Below are positions 44,387 to 53,245 of a stretch of DNA of 64,000 nt, one piece after another (the first letter of the stretch is position 1; every line of letters begins with the position of its first letter). A model generated the notes under the pieces. That model had not been told where the DNA came from and did not search any database. It saw only the letters and a program-made list of their open reading frames with translations. Source of the DNA: Eubacteriales bacterium (GTDB taxonomy: Bacteria; Bacillota; Clostridia; Lachnospirales; Lachnospiraceae); NCBI GenBank assembly GCA_030524745.1, contig JAUNGC010000007.1, positions 62,001-126,000 of the forward strand. Direction: 5' to 3'. Made by a program: the position numbers and the translations under genes.

Positions 44387-45994
44387 ATGAAGAAGCTGAT
44401 ATATTATCTGCTCATTATAGCCTTGATCGGTTCCGGCTCTGCGATTTTGTTTTATCCGGCCGTCAGCACAGCCTGGAACAAATATCGTGAAAAAAGACTG
44501 ATCAACACCTATGAAGAAAACGTCCGGCAGATGGAGCAGGAGGATTTTCTGAAATATTGGGAGGATGCCAGGGCCTATAATGAGGGACAGGTGGAAAACA
44601 TCATACCGGACGCTTTTGCCGCCGGGGAAAACGTGGTGGATGAAGTTTATGAGAGCCTGTTGAATTATGGGAACGATTCCATCATGGGATATGTGGAGAT
44701 TCCGTGCATAGAGGTAAAACTGCCGATTTTCCATGGAACCGGGGAAGAGGCGCTGCTGCATGGAGCGGGCCATCTGGAGGGATCCTCCCTGCCAATCGGC
44801 GGAGAGGGGACGCATGCGATTCTGGCAGCCCATCGGGGACTGCCGTCGGCCATGCTGTTTACGGATCTGAATCTGGTGCAGGAGGGGGATTTGTTCTATA
44901 TCTATGTGCTGGATGAGGTGCTGGCCTATGAGGTGGATCAGATCCTTGTGGTGGAGCCGGATGAGACTCAATCCTTAAATATCGTGCCGGGAAAGGATTA
45001 TGTGACGCTTTTAACCTGTACGCCTTACGGCGTGAACAGTCATCGCCTGTTGGTGCGGGGACATAGAGTGGAATACAACGAAGAGGCTCATGAGGAAGAA
45101 AAGGCGCAGGTGCGCAGTTCTGTAGGAACAAACTACCTTTTGATTGCCTGTCTCGGATTCGGAGCGGTGATTGTAGCGGCCATTATTCTCTTCATGATTT
45201 CAGGAAGGAAGAAAATGAGATATTTCGTGATCGGGATATGCGCCATTTTCTGCCTGCTTGCGGGAAAAGGATTCACGGCGCTGGCGCAGGAAGGGCAGGA
45301 AGCGGGGCGTCTCACCATATCTTTTGAGAATCACGCGGAGTATGAAGCAACGTTTTGGGTATATGAGGCGGCAAGGCTGGAAAACGGACGATATACGCTG
45401 ACGGAAGACTTTGCGGAACTGGCAGGCGGGATAGACTTTAATCAGGATTTTACGTCGCCGGAGAAACGCGACCAAATGGAGATCCGGGAGTTAAAGGAAA
45501 TCATAGAAAAGCTGTCGGAACATGTGAAAGAAAAGAAACTGGAACCTGATGCGGAACTTGCGGTAAAGGGAACGGCCGCCCTTTCGCTGAAGGAAGAGGG
45601 AATTTATCTGCTGATCCCCCTTGAGAATGACAGACTGCAGATAGAAGCCTTTTTAGCGCAGGTGCCCGCCTGGGAGGAAGGAACCAAAGACGGAGAAAAC
45701 AAGGATGTATGGAACCGGAATGTGGAGGCGCATCCGAAGGTGATACCAAAAGAAGAGGAATCTGACCCGCCGGAAAAGACGACGGAAGCAGAAACGGCAG
45801 AGGAGCCGGAAAGCAAATCCGAAACGGAAAGCGTTCCGGCAGACCGGGAGCCGGGCGGTTTTTGGCCCGGCATAAGGACCGGGGATGAGGCCGGGGCCCG
45901 CATCATAAGCCTTGCGCTGCTGGCGGCGGCGATGCTGCTTATCATTTTGTATGTGGGATTGAGTCGCAGGAGAAAAGGAAAAGAAAAGCAATAA
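44387..45994 (+). CDS. class C sortase fused to a minor-pilin-like protein
   Basis: This 535-residue protein joins two parts. Residues 1-276 form a class C sortase: an N-terminal helix, HAILAAHRG with His149, LLTCTPYG with Cys211, NSHRLLVRGHR with Arg220, then a helix (249-272) and the basic end SGRKK, where such sortases normally stop. The lid region has PDAF (74-77) instead of the usual DPF/DPW. Residue 277 is Met, opening a second signal-peptide-like stretch (MRYFVIGICAIFCLLAG), a beta-rich pilin-like domain, an acidic linker, an IRTGDE sequence near 496-501, and a final helix and basic tail. AGGAAGGA (45202-45209) sits 5 nt before ATG 45215. That site could start the second part separately. 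Placed after the pilin, it probably builds the pilus. Confidence 0.85.
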   Translation: MKKLIYYLLIIALIGSGSAILFYPAVSTAWNKYREKRLINTYEENVRQMEQEDFLKYWEDARAYNEGQVENIIPDAFAAGENVVDEVYESLLNYGNDSIMGYVEIPCIEVKLPIFHGTGEEALLHGAGHLEGSSLPIGGEGTHAILAAHRGLPSAMLFTDLNLVQEGDLFYIYVLDEVLAYEVDQILVVEPDETQSLNIVPGKDYVTLLTCTPYGVNSHRLLVRGHRVEYNEEAHEEEKAQVRSSVGTNYLLIACLGFGAVIVAAIILFMISGRKKMRYFVIGICAIFCLLAGKGFTALAQEGQEAGRLTISFENHAEYEATFWVYEAARLENGRYTLTEDFAELAGGIDFNQDFTSPEKRDQMEIRELKEIIEKLSEHVKEKKLEPDAELAVKGTAALSLKEEGIYLLIPLENDRLQIEAFLAQVPAWEEGTKDGENKDVWNRNVEAHPKVIPKEEESDPPEKTTEAETAEEPESKSETESVPADREPGGFWPGIRTGDEAGARIISLALLAAAMLLIILYVGLSRRRKGKEKQ

Positions 45995-46006
45995 ACGGTT
46001 GGAAAG

Positions 46007-46040
46007 AGCCCATGTGGAACGTTTTCACATGGGCTTTTTT
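46007..46040 (+). terminator. pilus locus terminator
   Basis: A 10-bp stem, AGCCCATGTG / CACATGGGCT (46007-46016, 46026-46035), is followed by five T residues, 12 bp after the sortase-fusion stop. Confidence 0.9.
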
Positions 46041-46094
46041 GCAGACAGAAATTTGGGAACCCCCGTTTTTGCAGACAGGATCGGATTTAGGCGG

Positions 46095-46123
46095 TTGACA
46101 CTCCTTTGAAAGCAAACTATAAT
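46095..46123 (+). promoter_or_regulatory. promoter of the glycosyltransferase operon
   Basis: TTGACA (46095-46100) and TATAAT (46118-46123) with a 17-bp spacer, both perfect matches. It rules out an in-frame ATG at 46106, which lies inside it. Confidence 0.85.
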
Positions 46124-46150
46124 TTTTTTACAATGAGGGAGTCAAAAAGT

Positions 46151-47500
46151 ATGGATCAGCGAAAATGGGACAAACAAAAAATGACGGCTATATTGGGGGC
46201 GGGATTTCTGCTGCGCCTTTTTTATGTGCTGTTTTCCACGATATATGACAGGCAGTATGACATCGGCATGATCGATCTGGACGCCGGGCGTACGGTGACG
46301 GGCGGGCATCTCGCCTATATTCAGTATTTGTATGAGAACTGGCGGCTGCCGGACTTTGATCCGACCACGGTCTATCAGTTCAATCATCCGCCGCTACATC
46401 ATTATCTCTGCGCAGTCTGGATGAAATTCTGTTCGTTTTTCATTCACAACACGGACGTGCTGGAGGAGTCCATTCAGGTCGTCCCTTTTGTGTGTTCTTT
46501 GCTCATTCTGCTGGTGCTGTTAAAAATTCTGCGCTGTCTTGAACTGCGGGAACAGACGGTACGCTTTCTCATGGTGTTGTTTTGTTTTCATCCGGCGCTG
46601 GTGCTATTGTCCGGCAGTGTGAATAATGACTGCATGAGCCTGCTTTTTACGCTGCTTTGCGTCTATACGACGATCCGGTGGAGCCGGACGCAGAGGATGA
46701 GGGATATCATTTTCGTTGCGCTGTCGGTTTCTCTGGGAATGCTGACGAAGCAGAACGTGGCGGAAATGGCGTTTCCCATCGGAATGGTATTTTTGTATGT
46801 GCTGCAAAAAGAATGGAAAAAGAGCGGTTTTCCCAAAAAGCTGATCGGTCAGTTCGCGGCCTTTGGCGCAGTTTCCGTTCCGCTGGGCATGAGTTTTTAT
46901 GTGCGCAATATGATTTTGTATAAAATGCCGCTGGTATGGATTTATACGCTGCCGGAGGATTCCTGGCAGTATACGGGAAATGTGCCGGCGCTGAATCGTT
47001 TTCTGTGGCCGGTTCCTTCGGAAATGGCGGATAACCTGCTGCATTTTAAGATCGGATGCGGTTATAATGTCTGGATGCAGATCATCCGCACTTCCGTGCT
47101 GGGCGAATGGGACATGGCGAACGTGGGACGCAGCGTGAAGGCGCTGGCGGTGCTTTTGATGGTTGCCGGAGCCGTGCTGGCCGTCGCCGCTTTGATCGCC
47201 TTTTTGGATGTGTTTCTCACAGGACAAAAAAAATACCGGATCGATATGCCCTGCCGGATTCTGTTTGTCGCCGGTTATCTGGTGAATCTTCTTTTCTATC
47301 TGAAATTTGCGTATGATTATCCGCAGGAGTGCAGTATGCACTTTCGGTATATTGAGATTGAACTGCTGTTTCCGGCGGCGGCGCTGGGATTTTTGTGGCA
47401 GCGGACGCAGAAAAAGTGGGTAAAATACGGGCTGTCGGCGGTGTTGGCAGCATTTTGCGCGCTGAGCGCGGCAATGATAGCCGTGTGGTGTCTGGGGTGA
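46151..47500 (+). CDS. GT-C-type membrane glycosyltransferase
   Basis: This 449-residue polytopic protein resembles GT-C glycosyltransferases (PMT/ArnT group), which use lipid-linked sugars outside the membrane. After the first helix, an acidic loop holds YDIGMIDLDAGR and VYQFNHPPLHHYLCAVWMK, the region where GT-C enzymes keep their catalytic Asp. About ten more helices follow. ATG at 46151 is chosen for GAGGGAG 8 nt upstream, and because the earlier ATG lies within the promoter. YfhO follows 22 bp later. The acceptor is probably a cell-envelope polymer or surface protein, which is inference. Confidence 0.78.
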   Translation: MDQRKWDKQKMTAILGAGFLLRLFYVLFSTIYDRQYDIGMIDLDAGRTVTGGHLAYIQYLYENWRLPDFDPTTVYQFNHPPLHHYLCAVWMKFCSFFIHNTDVLEESIQVVPFVCSLLILLVLLKILRCLELREQTVRFLMVLFCFHPALVLLSGSVNNDCMSLLFTLLCVYTTIRWSRTQRMRDIIFVALSVSLGMLTKQNVAEMAFPIGMVFLYVLQKEWKKSGFPKKLIGQFAAFGAVSVPLGMSFYVRNMILYKMPLVWIYTLPEDSWQYTGNVPALNRFLWPVPSEMADNLLHFKIGCGYNVWMQIIRTSVLGEWDMANVGRSVKALAVLLMVAGAVLAVAALIAFLDVFLTGQKKYRIDMPCRILFVAGYLVNLLFYLKFAYDYPQECSMHFRYIEIELLFPAAALGFLWQRTQKKWVKYGLSAVLAAFCALSAAMIAVWCLG

Positions 47501-47522
47501 ACCGCACAGGGAGAAAACGAAT

Positions 47523-50153
47523 ATGTCTGTGAAAAATGGAAGAAAAGGAGCATACGGGCAGGTTGCCCTTGCCGCCCTGTGCGCGGCAGGGCTTTTTTCC
47601 GTTGTGTATCTGATGAAGGGTTTTTATCCTTTCGGGGACGGTTCGATCGTCATTACGGATCTGTATTCCCAGTACGTGCCGCTTTTGTACCGCTTTTATG
47701 ATGTGGTGGCAGGGGAGAAGAATCTGTTTCTGGATTTTTCAGTATCAGGCGGGGCGAATCTGTATGCGGATACGATCAACGAGGTGCTCAATCCTTTTAA
47801 CTATGTGCTGTTTTTGTTCGGCAGGGATATGCTTTACCAGGCGGTCAATGTGGTGCTGCTTTTGTATGCGGCGGCAGCGGCGGCGGCGGCGGATTTTTTT
47901 CTGTTGAAGATGTGGCCCGGACAGAAAAAATGGAATATGGTTCTGAGCCTGTGTTATGCGCTTTCCGGCTATCTGGTGTATAATTACCAGATCATCAAAT
48001 GGATGTATTTCCCGGTGCTGTTTCCGCTGTTTGCGCTGGCCCTTGTCCGCCTGTTTAAAGAAAAAAAAGGCGCGGCTTATGCAATCCTGCTGGGGTATCA
48101 GCTTGTTCTGAGCATTCAATTGGGGTTTATGACCCTGCTGTTTGTGCTGTTTGGCAGCGGGATTTATTTTTATACCTGTGTGAAAAAGGAGGACAGAACG
48201 GCGCTGATGTGCCGGCTGGGCCTGTATACCCTTGCGGGGGTGCTGCTTTCGGGCGTTGTGCTGGCGCCGAATGTGCTGATTCTTCTGGATTCCTCCCGGG
48301 CGGGGGAAAATCTGTCCTATTGGGGCGTGATGAAGCGCCACGGCCTGGACGATCTGTTTGAGCGGCTGTTTCAGATCGGGCATCCGGTTCTGCTTTCCCT
48401 TTTTTTGTGGCAGACGGTGAAACAAAAAAAGCGGCGCAGAGGGGAAACGGCGGGAAAGAGGCAGGCGGGACAGCGGATATCCTTCGGGAAGGAAGCGAAA
48501 TTTCTGATATTGCTGAACGGCTTTTTATGGCTGACCGTGCTGCTGGAACCGGCCAATCTGCTGTGGCACATGGGATCCTATGTGTGCTTTCCGGTGCGTT
48601 ACGCCTACATGGCGCTGCTGAGCGAAGTCTGTCTGATCAAACGGATGACTGTCAGCGATGAAGAAGGGAAAAGGGAAGAAAGCGCTCCGGGAAAATCGGG
48701 GAAGACGATCAAAAGCGGCCTTTTGTGTGTGGTTGCCGTTGTTTTGTGTCTGGGAGCCATGTTTATGACACTGCAAAAGGAGACGGAGATCGTACAGGCT
48801 TTTTCTTCTCTGGCGATCAGCAAGGTGCCGGGAACGCTCGTCCTGGTTTTAGCGGTTCTGGGCGTGCTTTTCCTTGCGGGACTGTGCGCTTTGGCGGCGG
48901 GAAAATACAGAAGGCAGTGCGTGTTTGTGGTAACGGCGTTGTGCAGCGTCTGTCTGAACCTGTTTTTCTTTTTCCCCAAAGATTATGAGGTGCGCCTGGA
49001 AAATGAGGAGATATACGGGATTCTGACGCAGCAGGCCAAAGAACCCGAAAAGGATATACTGGACCGGGAGAAGGAAGAGCCGGGATTTCCCTTAAACGCC
49101 GCCCTGGTGAACAAAAAAAGTTCGCTGACCGGATACTTTCCGACTGCCAGCCGGGATTTTCAGAACGTGATGGAAAGGCTGGGGTATCTGGTTCCCTGGG
49201 TTGCCACCCAGTCCGTGGGCGGAACGAAAATTTCCGACGATCTTTTGTCCATGGGGGCGCTTTTGGAGAGGACGGCGGAGGAACTGAAGCTTTGCGGCGA
49301 TACCGTGCTGGAATGTCAGGAAGAATTGTCTGTTTTGACTGCGGGGAAAAGCTATCTTACGCGCATTGCGGGAGACGAACTGAAGCAGGAAGCGGACGGA
49401 ACGATTCGCGTGCGTGCGGACGGACGAAAAACGATCTATCTGGATCCGGGAATGACGGCGGATTGTTTTGATATCCGGGTGAACGGAGAACTGCTGGAAG
49501 TGCCGGAAGCGGCGTCGGCATTCAGTTCTCACAGGATCATAGAGGTGGGAACTTTTGAAAACTGCGAAGTCGCAATTCTGGTGGCAGAGAACAGAAGAAT
49601 GGAAACGACGGCTTTTGCGGAACTGGGACTTTTGGACGCAGAGGGCTGGGAGCAGGCCGCAGAAGAGATGGGAGCGGCGGGACACGGCGCGCTGACGGAG
49701 GAAGAATTGTCCGTTGACCCGGCAAAGGGGACGATTGCGGTGAAGCTTTCCGAAGCTGTAGAGGGACAGACTCTGTTTTTGCCCTTTGCCGCCCTGAACG
49801 GATGGAAATGTGAATTGAACGGGAAAAATGTGGATATCGCTCCGGTTCTGGGCGGTTTTCTGGGGATAACAACAGAAAGCGGCGGCAACGAAATTGTGCT
49901 GCGTTTTACGCCGCCGGGGCTGACGGCCGGACTGTGGCTGTCCGTTTTGGGAGTAGCAGGACTGGCTGTGGGAACGGCGCTGCAATCAAAAAGCAGGCGG
50001 AGAGACTTCGGGAAACCGGAGAGGATACTGACGGCTGCGGTGGGAATCCTTTATCGGGTTTTACTCGCCGGAGGTCTGGCGGCGGTATACGTGATACCGG
50101 CAGCAGGGCTTTTTGGGTATCTGGCGGGGAAAGTGACGGGAATAGGTGGTTGA
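47523..50153 (+). CDS. YfhO family membrane protein
   Basis: This 876-residue protein matches the YfhO family: a dozen or more membrane helices, the loop GDGSIVITDLYSQYVPLLYR after the first helix, NPFNYVLFLFGRDM, and a beta-rich extracytoplasmic domain in residues about 480-760 (LTGYFPTASRDFQNVMERLG). YfhO-type proteins glycosylate lipoteichoic acid or other envelope polymers in Bacillus and Listeria. AGGGAGAA precedes the ATG. The stop overlaps the start of the GH20 gene. Together with the preceding GT-C gene it suggests an envelope glycan modification operon. Confidence 0.9.
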   Translation: MSVKNGRKGAYGQVALAALCAAGLFSVVYLMKGFYPFGDGSIVITDLYSQYVPLLYRFYDVVAGEKNLFLDFSVSGGANLYADTINEVLNPFNYVLFLFGRDMLYQAVNVVLLLYAAAAAAAADFFLLKMWPGQKKWNMVLSLCYALSGYLVYNYQIIKWMYFPVLFPLFALALVRLFKEKKGAAYAILLGYQLVLSIQLGFMTLLFVLFGSGIYFYTCVKKEDRTALMCRLGLYTLAGVLLSGVVLAPNVLILLDSSRAGENLSYWGVMKRHGLDDLFERLFQIGHPVLLSLFLWQTVKQKKRRRGETAGKRQAGQRISFGKEAKFLILLNGFLWLTVLLEPANLLWHMGSYVCFPVRYAYMALLSEVCLIKRMTVSDEEGKREESAPGKSGKTIKSGLLCVVAVVLCLGAMFMTLQKETEIVQAFSSLAISKVPGTLVLVLAVLGVLFLAGLCALAAGKYRRQCVFVVTALCSVCLNLFFFFPKDYEVRLENEEIYGILTQQAKEPEKDILDREKEEPGFPLNAALVNKKSSLTGYFPTASRDFQNVMERLGYLVPWVATQSVGGTKISDDLLSMGALLERTAEELKLCGDTVLECQEELSVLTAGKSYLTRIAGDELKQEADGTIRVRADGRKTIYLDPGMTADCFDIRVNGELLEVPEAASAFSSHRIIEVGTFENCEVAILVAENRRMETTAFAELGLLDAEGWEQAAEEMGAAGHGALTEEELSVDPAKGTIAVKLSEAVEGQTLFLPFAALNGWKCELNGKNVDIAPVLGGFLGITTESGGNEIVLRFTPPGLTAGLWLSVLGVAGLAVGTALQSKSRRRDFGKPERILTAAVGILYRVLLAGGLAAVYVIPAAGLFGYLAGKVTGIGG

Positions 50154-52597
50154 TGCTTTTGGAAGGGAAAAAGAAAGAGAAATTTCGGCATGCCGGACGC
50201 TTGTCCAAAAGAATCTTCCGGACGGCGGGCGTGCTGGCGGCGGCAGCGCTGATCGCCCGGATGGGAAAGGCCGGGGTGGAAGCGGACCGGGTGGAACAGG
50301 ATAGCTGGCATCTGCTTTGTGCAAAAACGGCGGAGGAAGGTATTGCCGTTGAAATTGCAGGAGAAAATCTGATGCTGCATTCCGGCGTGAAGGTAAAAGC
50401 GGACAGTCAGGAAGGGCAAAGCTTTTCCGCCGCGAAGGTACGGGACGGCATATGCGACGAAACCGATCTGCGCTGGTCTTCCGAAAATGACTGGGAAAAT
50501 AACGAACACTGGCTGGAGGTTTCTTTTCAGGAGACGGAGACGGTGGGATTTGTGCGCATTTACTGGGAAAGGAATAACGCCGCAGAGTATGCGCTGGAAT
50601 ATTCGCAGGATCAAAAAAGCTGGAATGTTGCGGCAAAATTCAATGCCCGTCCGGAAAGTACAGTGCAGGATATCCGGCTTGAGTATCCGGTGGAGGCGAA
50701 ATATCTGCGCCTTCATGTGACGGCTGTGGCCAAAGAGGAAGCGGATCTGAGCCTGTATTATCAGAACGTTTCCGTGCTGGAACTGGAAGTATATGAGGGA
50801 ATTGAAGATTCGTTTCTGATTGAAAAACCGGAAATTCCGGGCGGCAGCTTCCGGCAGCTTGTACCGGCAAAGAAAATGGAGGATGCGGCGGACGAACAGG
50901 CCAAAATCCGGGTGGAATATCCTGCCGTGCCGGAGGGATACCGCCTTACGTTTGTGGGGGCGGATTATGAAATGCTGGTGGATTCCTCCGGCCGGATTGC
51001 CGATACGATAGCGGATACGCAGGCGGAACTGGGATTCGCCCTGGAAAAGGACGGGGTGAGCCGGGAACTGCCCGGCATGACGGTGGAAATCCCGGCCGAA
51101 AGCGGGGCGGCAGGCGCGGAAAATGAGGATTTTGATTTTCCCGTGATGGAATGGAAATCCCGGGGAGGCGTCTGCAGTCTGGCCGAAACGTCCCGCGTTG
51201 TGTTCCGGAAAGCGGAGGAAGAAGAACTGGCTGCCGCGGCGGAGTTGTTTGCGCGGGAACTTTCCTCTTATCTGGGCCGGGAAGTGGAAGCGCTTGCGGT
51301 GGATGATTTTTCCGGAGAAGGAGATATTTGCCTCGCCCTTTTGGAAGAAGAGGGGGAAGCTTCGGCCGCCGCGTGGAATGACGGTCTGGGCGCGGAAGGC
51401 TATGAAATTTGGATAGGCGGCGCGGCGCAAAAAGACGAACATATGTCCGAAGGAGAGGAACCGGAAGAAATCAGGATCTGCGCCAATACCGTACAGGGCG
51501 TGCGGTGGGGCTGCGTCACCCTTCTCTCTTTGCTGGAAAAGACGCAGGGGGAATTGCCCGAAGGACAGATCAGGGACTATCCCCGCTACAGCGTCCGGGG
51601 CTTTGGCATCGACGTGGGGCGCAGGCCGGTTTCCCTGGAACTTCTTTACCGGATTGTGGAGGAAATGTCGGCGCAGAAGATGAACACGCTGCAGGTGCAT
51701 TTAAATGACAACCAGATTATTTCCCAGAGCGATTATGACGGCACGGTTTCCGGCGCGCGCAGCCTTTATGCGGGCTTTCGGCTGGAATCCGATCTGAAAA
51801 ATGAAGCCGGGGAAGGGATCACTTCTTCCGACCTTTTTTACACGAAGGAGGAATTTGCGCAGTTCATTGAGGACGCCGCCGCATACGGCGTGGAAGTGGT
51901 GCCGGAAATCGATACGCCCGCCCACAGTCTGGCGTTCACCAAAGTTTTTCCTGAATTGGGGCTTTCCCGGAATCCGGAGAGCGCGGACCAATTGGATCTT
52001 TCCAATCCGGAGGCGGTAGAACTGGGGAAAGCTTTGTGGAGCGAGTATTTGACGGGTGAGGACAGCGTTTTTGGGGGCTGTCAGGCCGTGCATATCGGCA
52101 TGGACGAATATTTCGGGGATGGAGAGGACTATATTTCTTATTTGCTGGCCATCGCGGATCATGTAGGAACGCTTGCGCCTGATAAAGAAATCCGCATTTG
52201 GGGCAGTCTTTCTCTGATGGATGCGGATCATGCAGAAGTGTCCACAAGCCTGCAGATGCACATTTGGGATACAAGCTGGGCAGACCCGCAGGATATGTAC
52301 GACGAGGGATTTTCCATTATCAATTCCTTAAGCAGCAGCCTTTATATCATACCGGGCGGCGGTTATGACTGGCTGGATCAGGATTTTCTGACCGGAAGCT
52401 GGCAACCGAATGTGTTTGAAACCCGGGAGCGCACATGGACGATTCCGGCCTATTCTCCGAAGATGCTGGGCGCCTGCTATATGATGTGGAACGACTGGTG
52501 GCAGGCAAACGGGGAAAGCCTGACGGAGGAGGATCTGTTTGCGCGCTTTGAAAGGCCGCTGGAGGTGATCGCGGGGAAGCTGTGGGGCGGAAAATGA
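50153..52597 (+). CDS. secreted GH20 beta-N-acetylhexosaminidase with discoidin domain
   Basis: This 814-residue protein has a signal-like N-terminus (RTAGVLAAAALIARM) and an F5/8 type C (discoidin) domain at about residues 70-215. The GH20 catalytic domain begins near 470. Catalytic-domain marks are YSVRGFGIDVGRRPVSLELL, KMNTLQVHLNDNQ, VVPEIDTPAHS and HIGMDEYF, where Asp651-Glu652 form the catalytic pair. The family usually has HIGGDE. The enzyme would remove terminal N-acetylhexosamine from glycans. The ATG overlaps the YfhO stop as TGATG. Hairpin copy 3 begins at its last codons. Confidence 0.85.
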   Translation: MLLEGKKKEKFRHAGRLSKRIFRTAGVLAAAALIARMGKAGVEADRVEQDSWHLLCAKTAEEGIAVEIAGENLMLHSGVKVKADSQEGQSFSAAKVRDGICDETDLRWSSENDWENNEHWLEVSFQETETVGFVRIYWERNNAAEYALEYSQDQKSWNVAAKFNARPESTVQDIRLEYPVEAKYLRLHVTAVAKEEADLSLYYQNVSVLELEVYEGIEDSFLIEKPEIPGGSFRQLVPAKKMEDAADEQAKIRVEYPAVPEGYRLTFVGADYEMLVDSSGRIADTIADTQAELGFALEKDGVSRELPGMTVEIPAESGAAGAENEDFDFPVMEWKSRGGVCSLAETSRVVFRKAEEEELAAAAELFARELSSYLGREVEALAVDDFSGEGDICLALLEEEGEASAAAWNDGLGAEGYEIWIGGAAQKDEHMSEGEEPEEIRICANTVQGVRWGCVTLLSLLEKTQGELPEGQIRDYPRYSVRGFGIDVGRRPVSLELLYRIVEEMSAQKMNTLQVHLNDNQIISQSDYDGTVSGARSLYAGFRLESDLKNEAGEGITSSDLFYTKEEFAQFIEDAAAYGVEVVPEIDTPAHSLAFTKVFPELGLSRNPESADQLDLSNPEAVELGKALWSEYLTGEDSVFGGCQAVHIGMDEYFGDGEDYISYLLAIADHVGTLAPDKEIRIWGSLSLMDADHAEVSTSLQMHIWDTSWADPQDMYDEGFSIINSLSSSLYIIPGGGYDWLDQDFLTGSWQPNVFETRERTWTIPAYSPKMLGACYMMWNDWWQANGESLTEEDLFARFERPLEVIAGKLWGGK

Positions 52598-53025
52598 TCC
52601 AAAAGGGGGATCTCTGCCCGCTGCCGGCTGTCCGTCTGCCGCCATGCGCGGAGCCGCTCTGCCCCCTCCCGCCTGCCGTCCCGGGCCGGGGCCCACAGGT
52701 ATTTTTGCCATTCCGATACACAAAACGGAAAATTCTGACCAAAGTATCATTCCGTTCCAAACTGTAATCCAATGCGTAAACTCGCGTCAAGTCAACGGCC
52801 TCGCAGCAAGCTGCGGGCCGTTGCTTTGACGCTCAGACAGTACGCATTGGATCACAGGAACGGCCTGACACTTTGGAGAATTTTACCGTTTTGCGTATAA
52901 GTCATGGCTGCAAATACCTGTGGGCCCCGGACCGGGACGGCAGGCGGGAGGGTGCAGAGCGGCTCCGCGTATGGCGGCAGACGGACAGCCGGCAGCGGGC
53001 AGAGACCTTCTTTTCGGATCGTTTT
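52591..53025 (+). repeat. long imperfect hairpin element, copy 3
   Basis: This 435-bp near-palindrome is the longest copy. Its left arm starts at the GH20 stop codon (AAATGATCC, near 52593) and its right arm ends GGATCGTTTT (53016-53025). The outer 100 bp of each arm match almost perfectly. The core runs from CACAGGTATTTTTGCCAT (52694-52711) to ATGGCTGCAAATACCTGTG (52904-52922). The tip loop is GTAAACTCGC (52776-52785) opposite GCTCAGACAGTAC (52831-52843). The apical stem GTCAAGTCAACGGCC and its near complement differ from those of the other copies. No gene is supported within it. Confidence 0.85.
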
Positions 53026-53245
53026 GGCCCACAGCCTGTAAACGTGGATTCTGCCGGGCGGAATGATCCGGCCTGTAGGTGCGTTTAGTTTCAATTTTAC
53101 GTGGAAGTGTCATTATTTTAGATGTGCTGGATTTCCTTTCCGGAGTATTGTATAAAGAAATTACAGGTCCGTAAATTGTTGCCGGGAAAGCCGGAACGTA
53201 TTTGGGGATATTTGATTGAGAAGAATGGATACAAGGAGAGGAAAG
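53026..53245 (+). other. leader region of the GH3 gene
   Basis: There is no gene here. TATAAA near 53150 could be a -10 box about 95 bp before the GH3 start, but the -35 is weak. AAGGAG (53233-53238) is the GH3 ribosome binding site. Confidence 0.35.

Noticed and set aside
46106-46150. An upstream ATG for the glycosyltransferase gene
   Set aside because: It lies between the -35 and -10 boxes of a perfect promoter, so it cannot be in the transcript.
50051-51700. A 549-codon minus-strand frame in the GH20 gene
   Set aside because: It is antisense to a clear secreted hydrolase, and has the His/Arg/Phe-rich look of a shadow frame in high-GC DNA.
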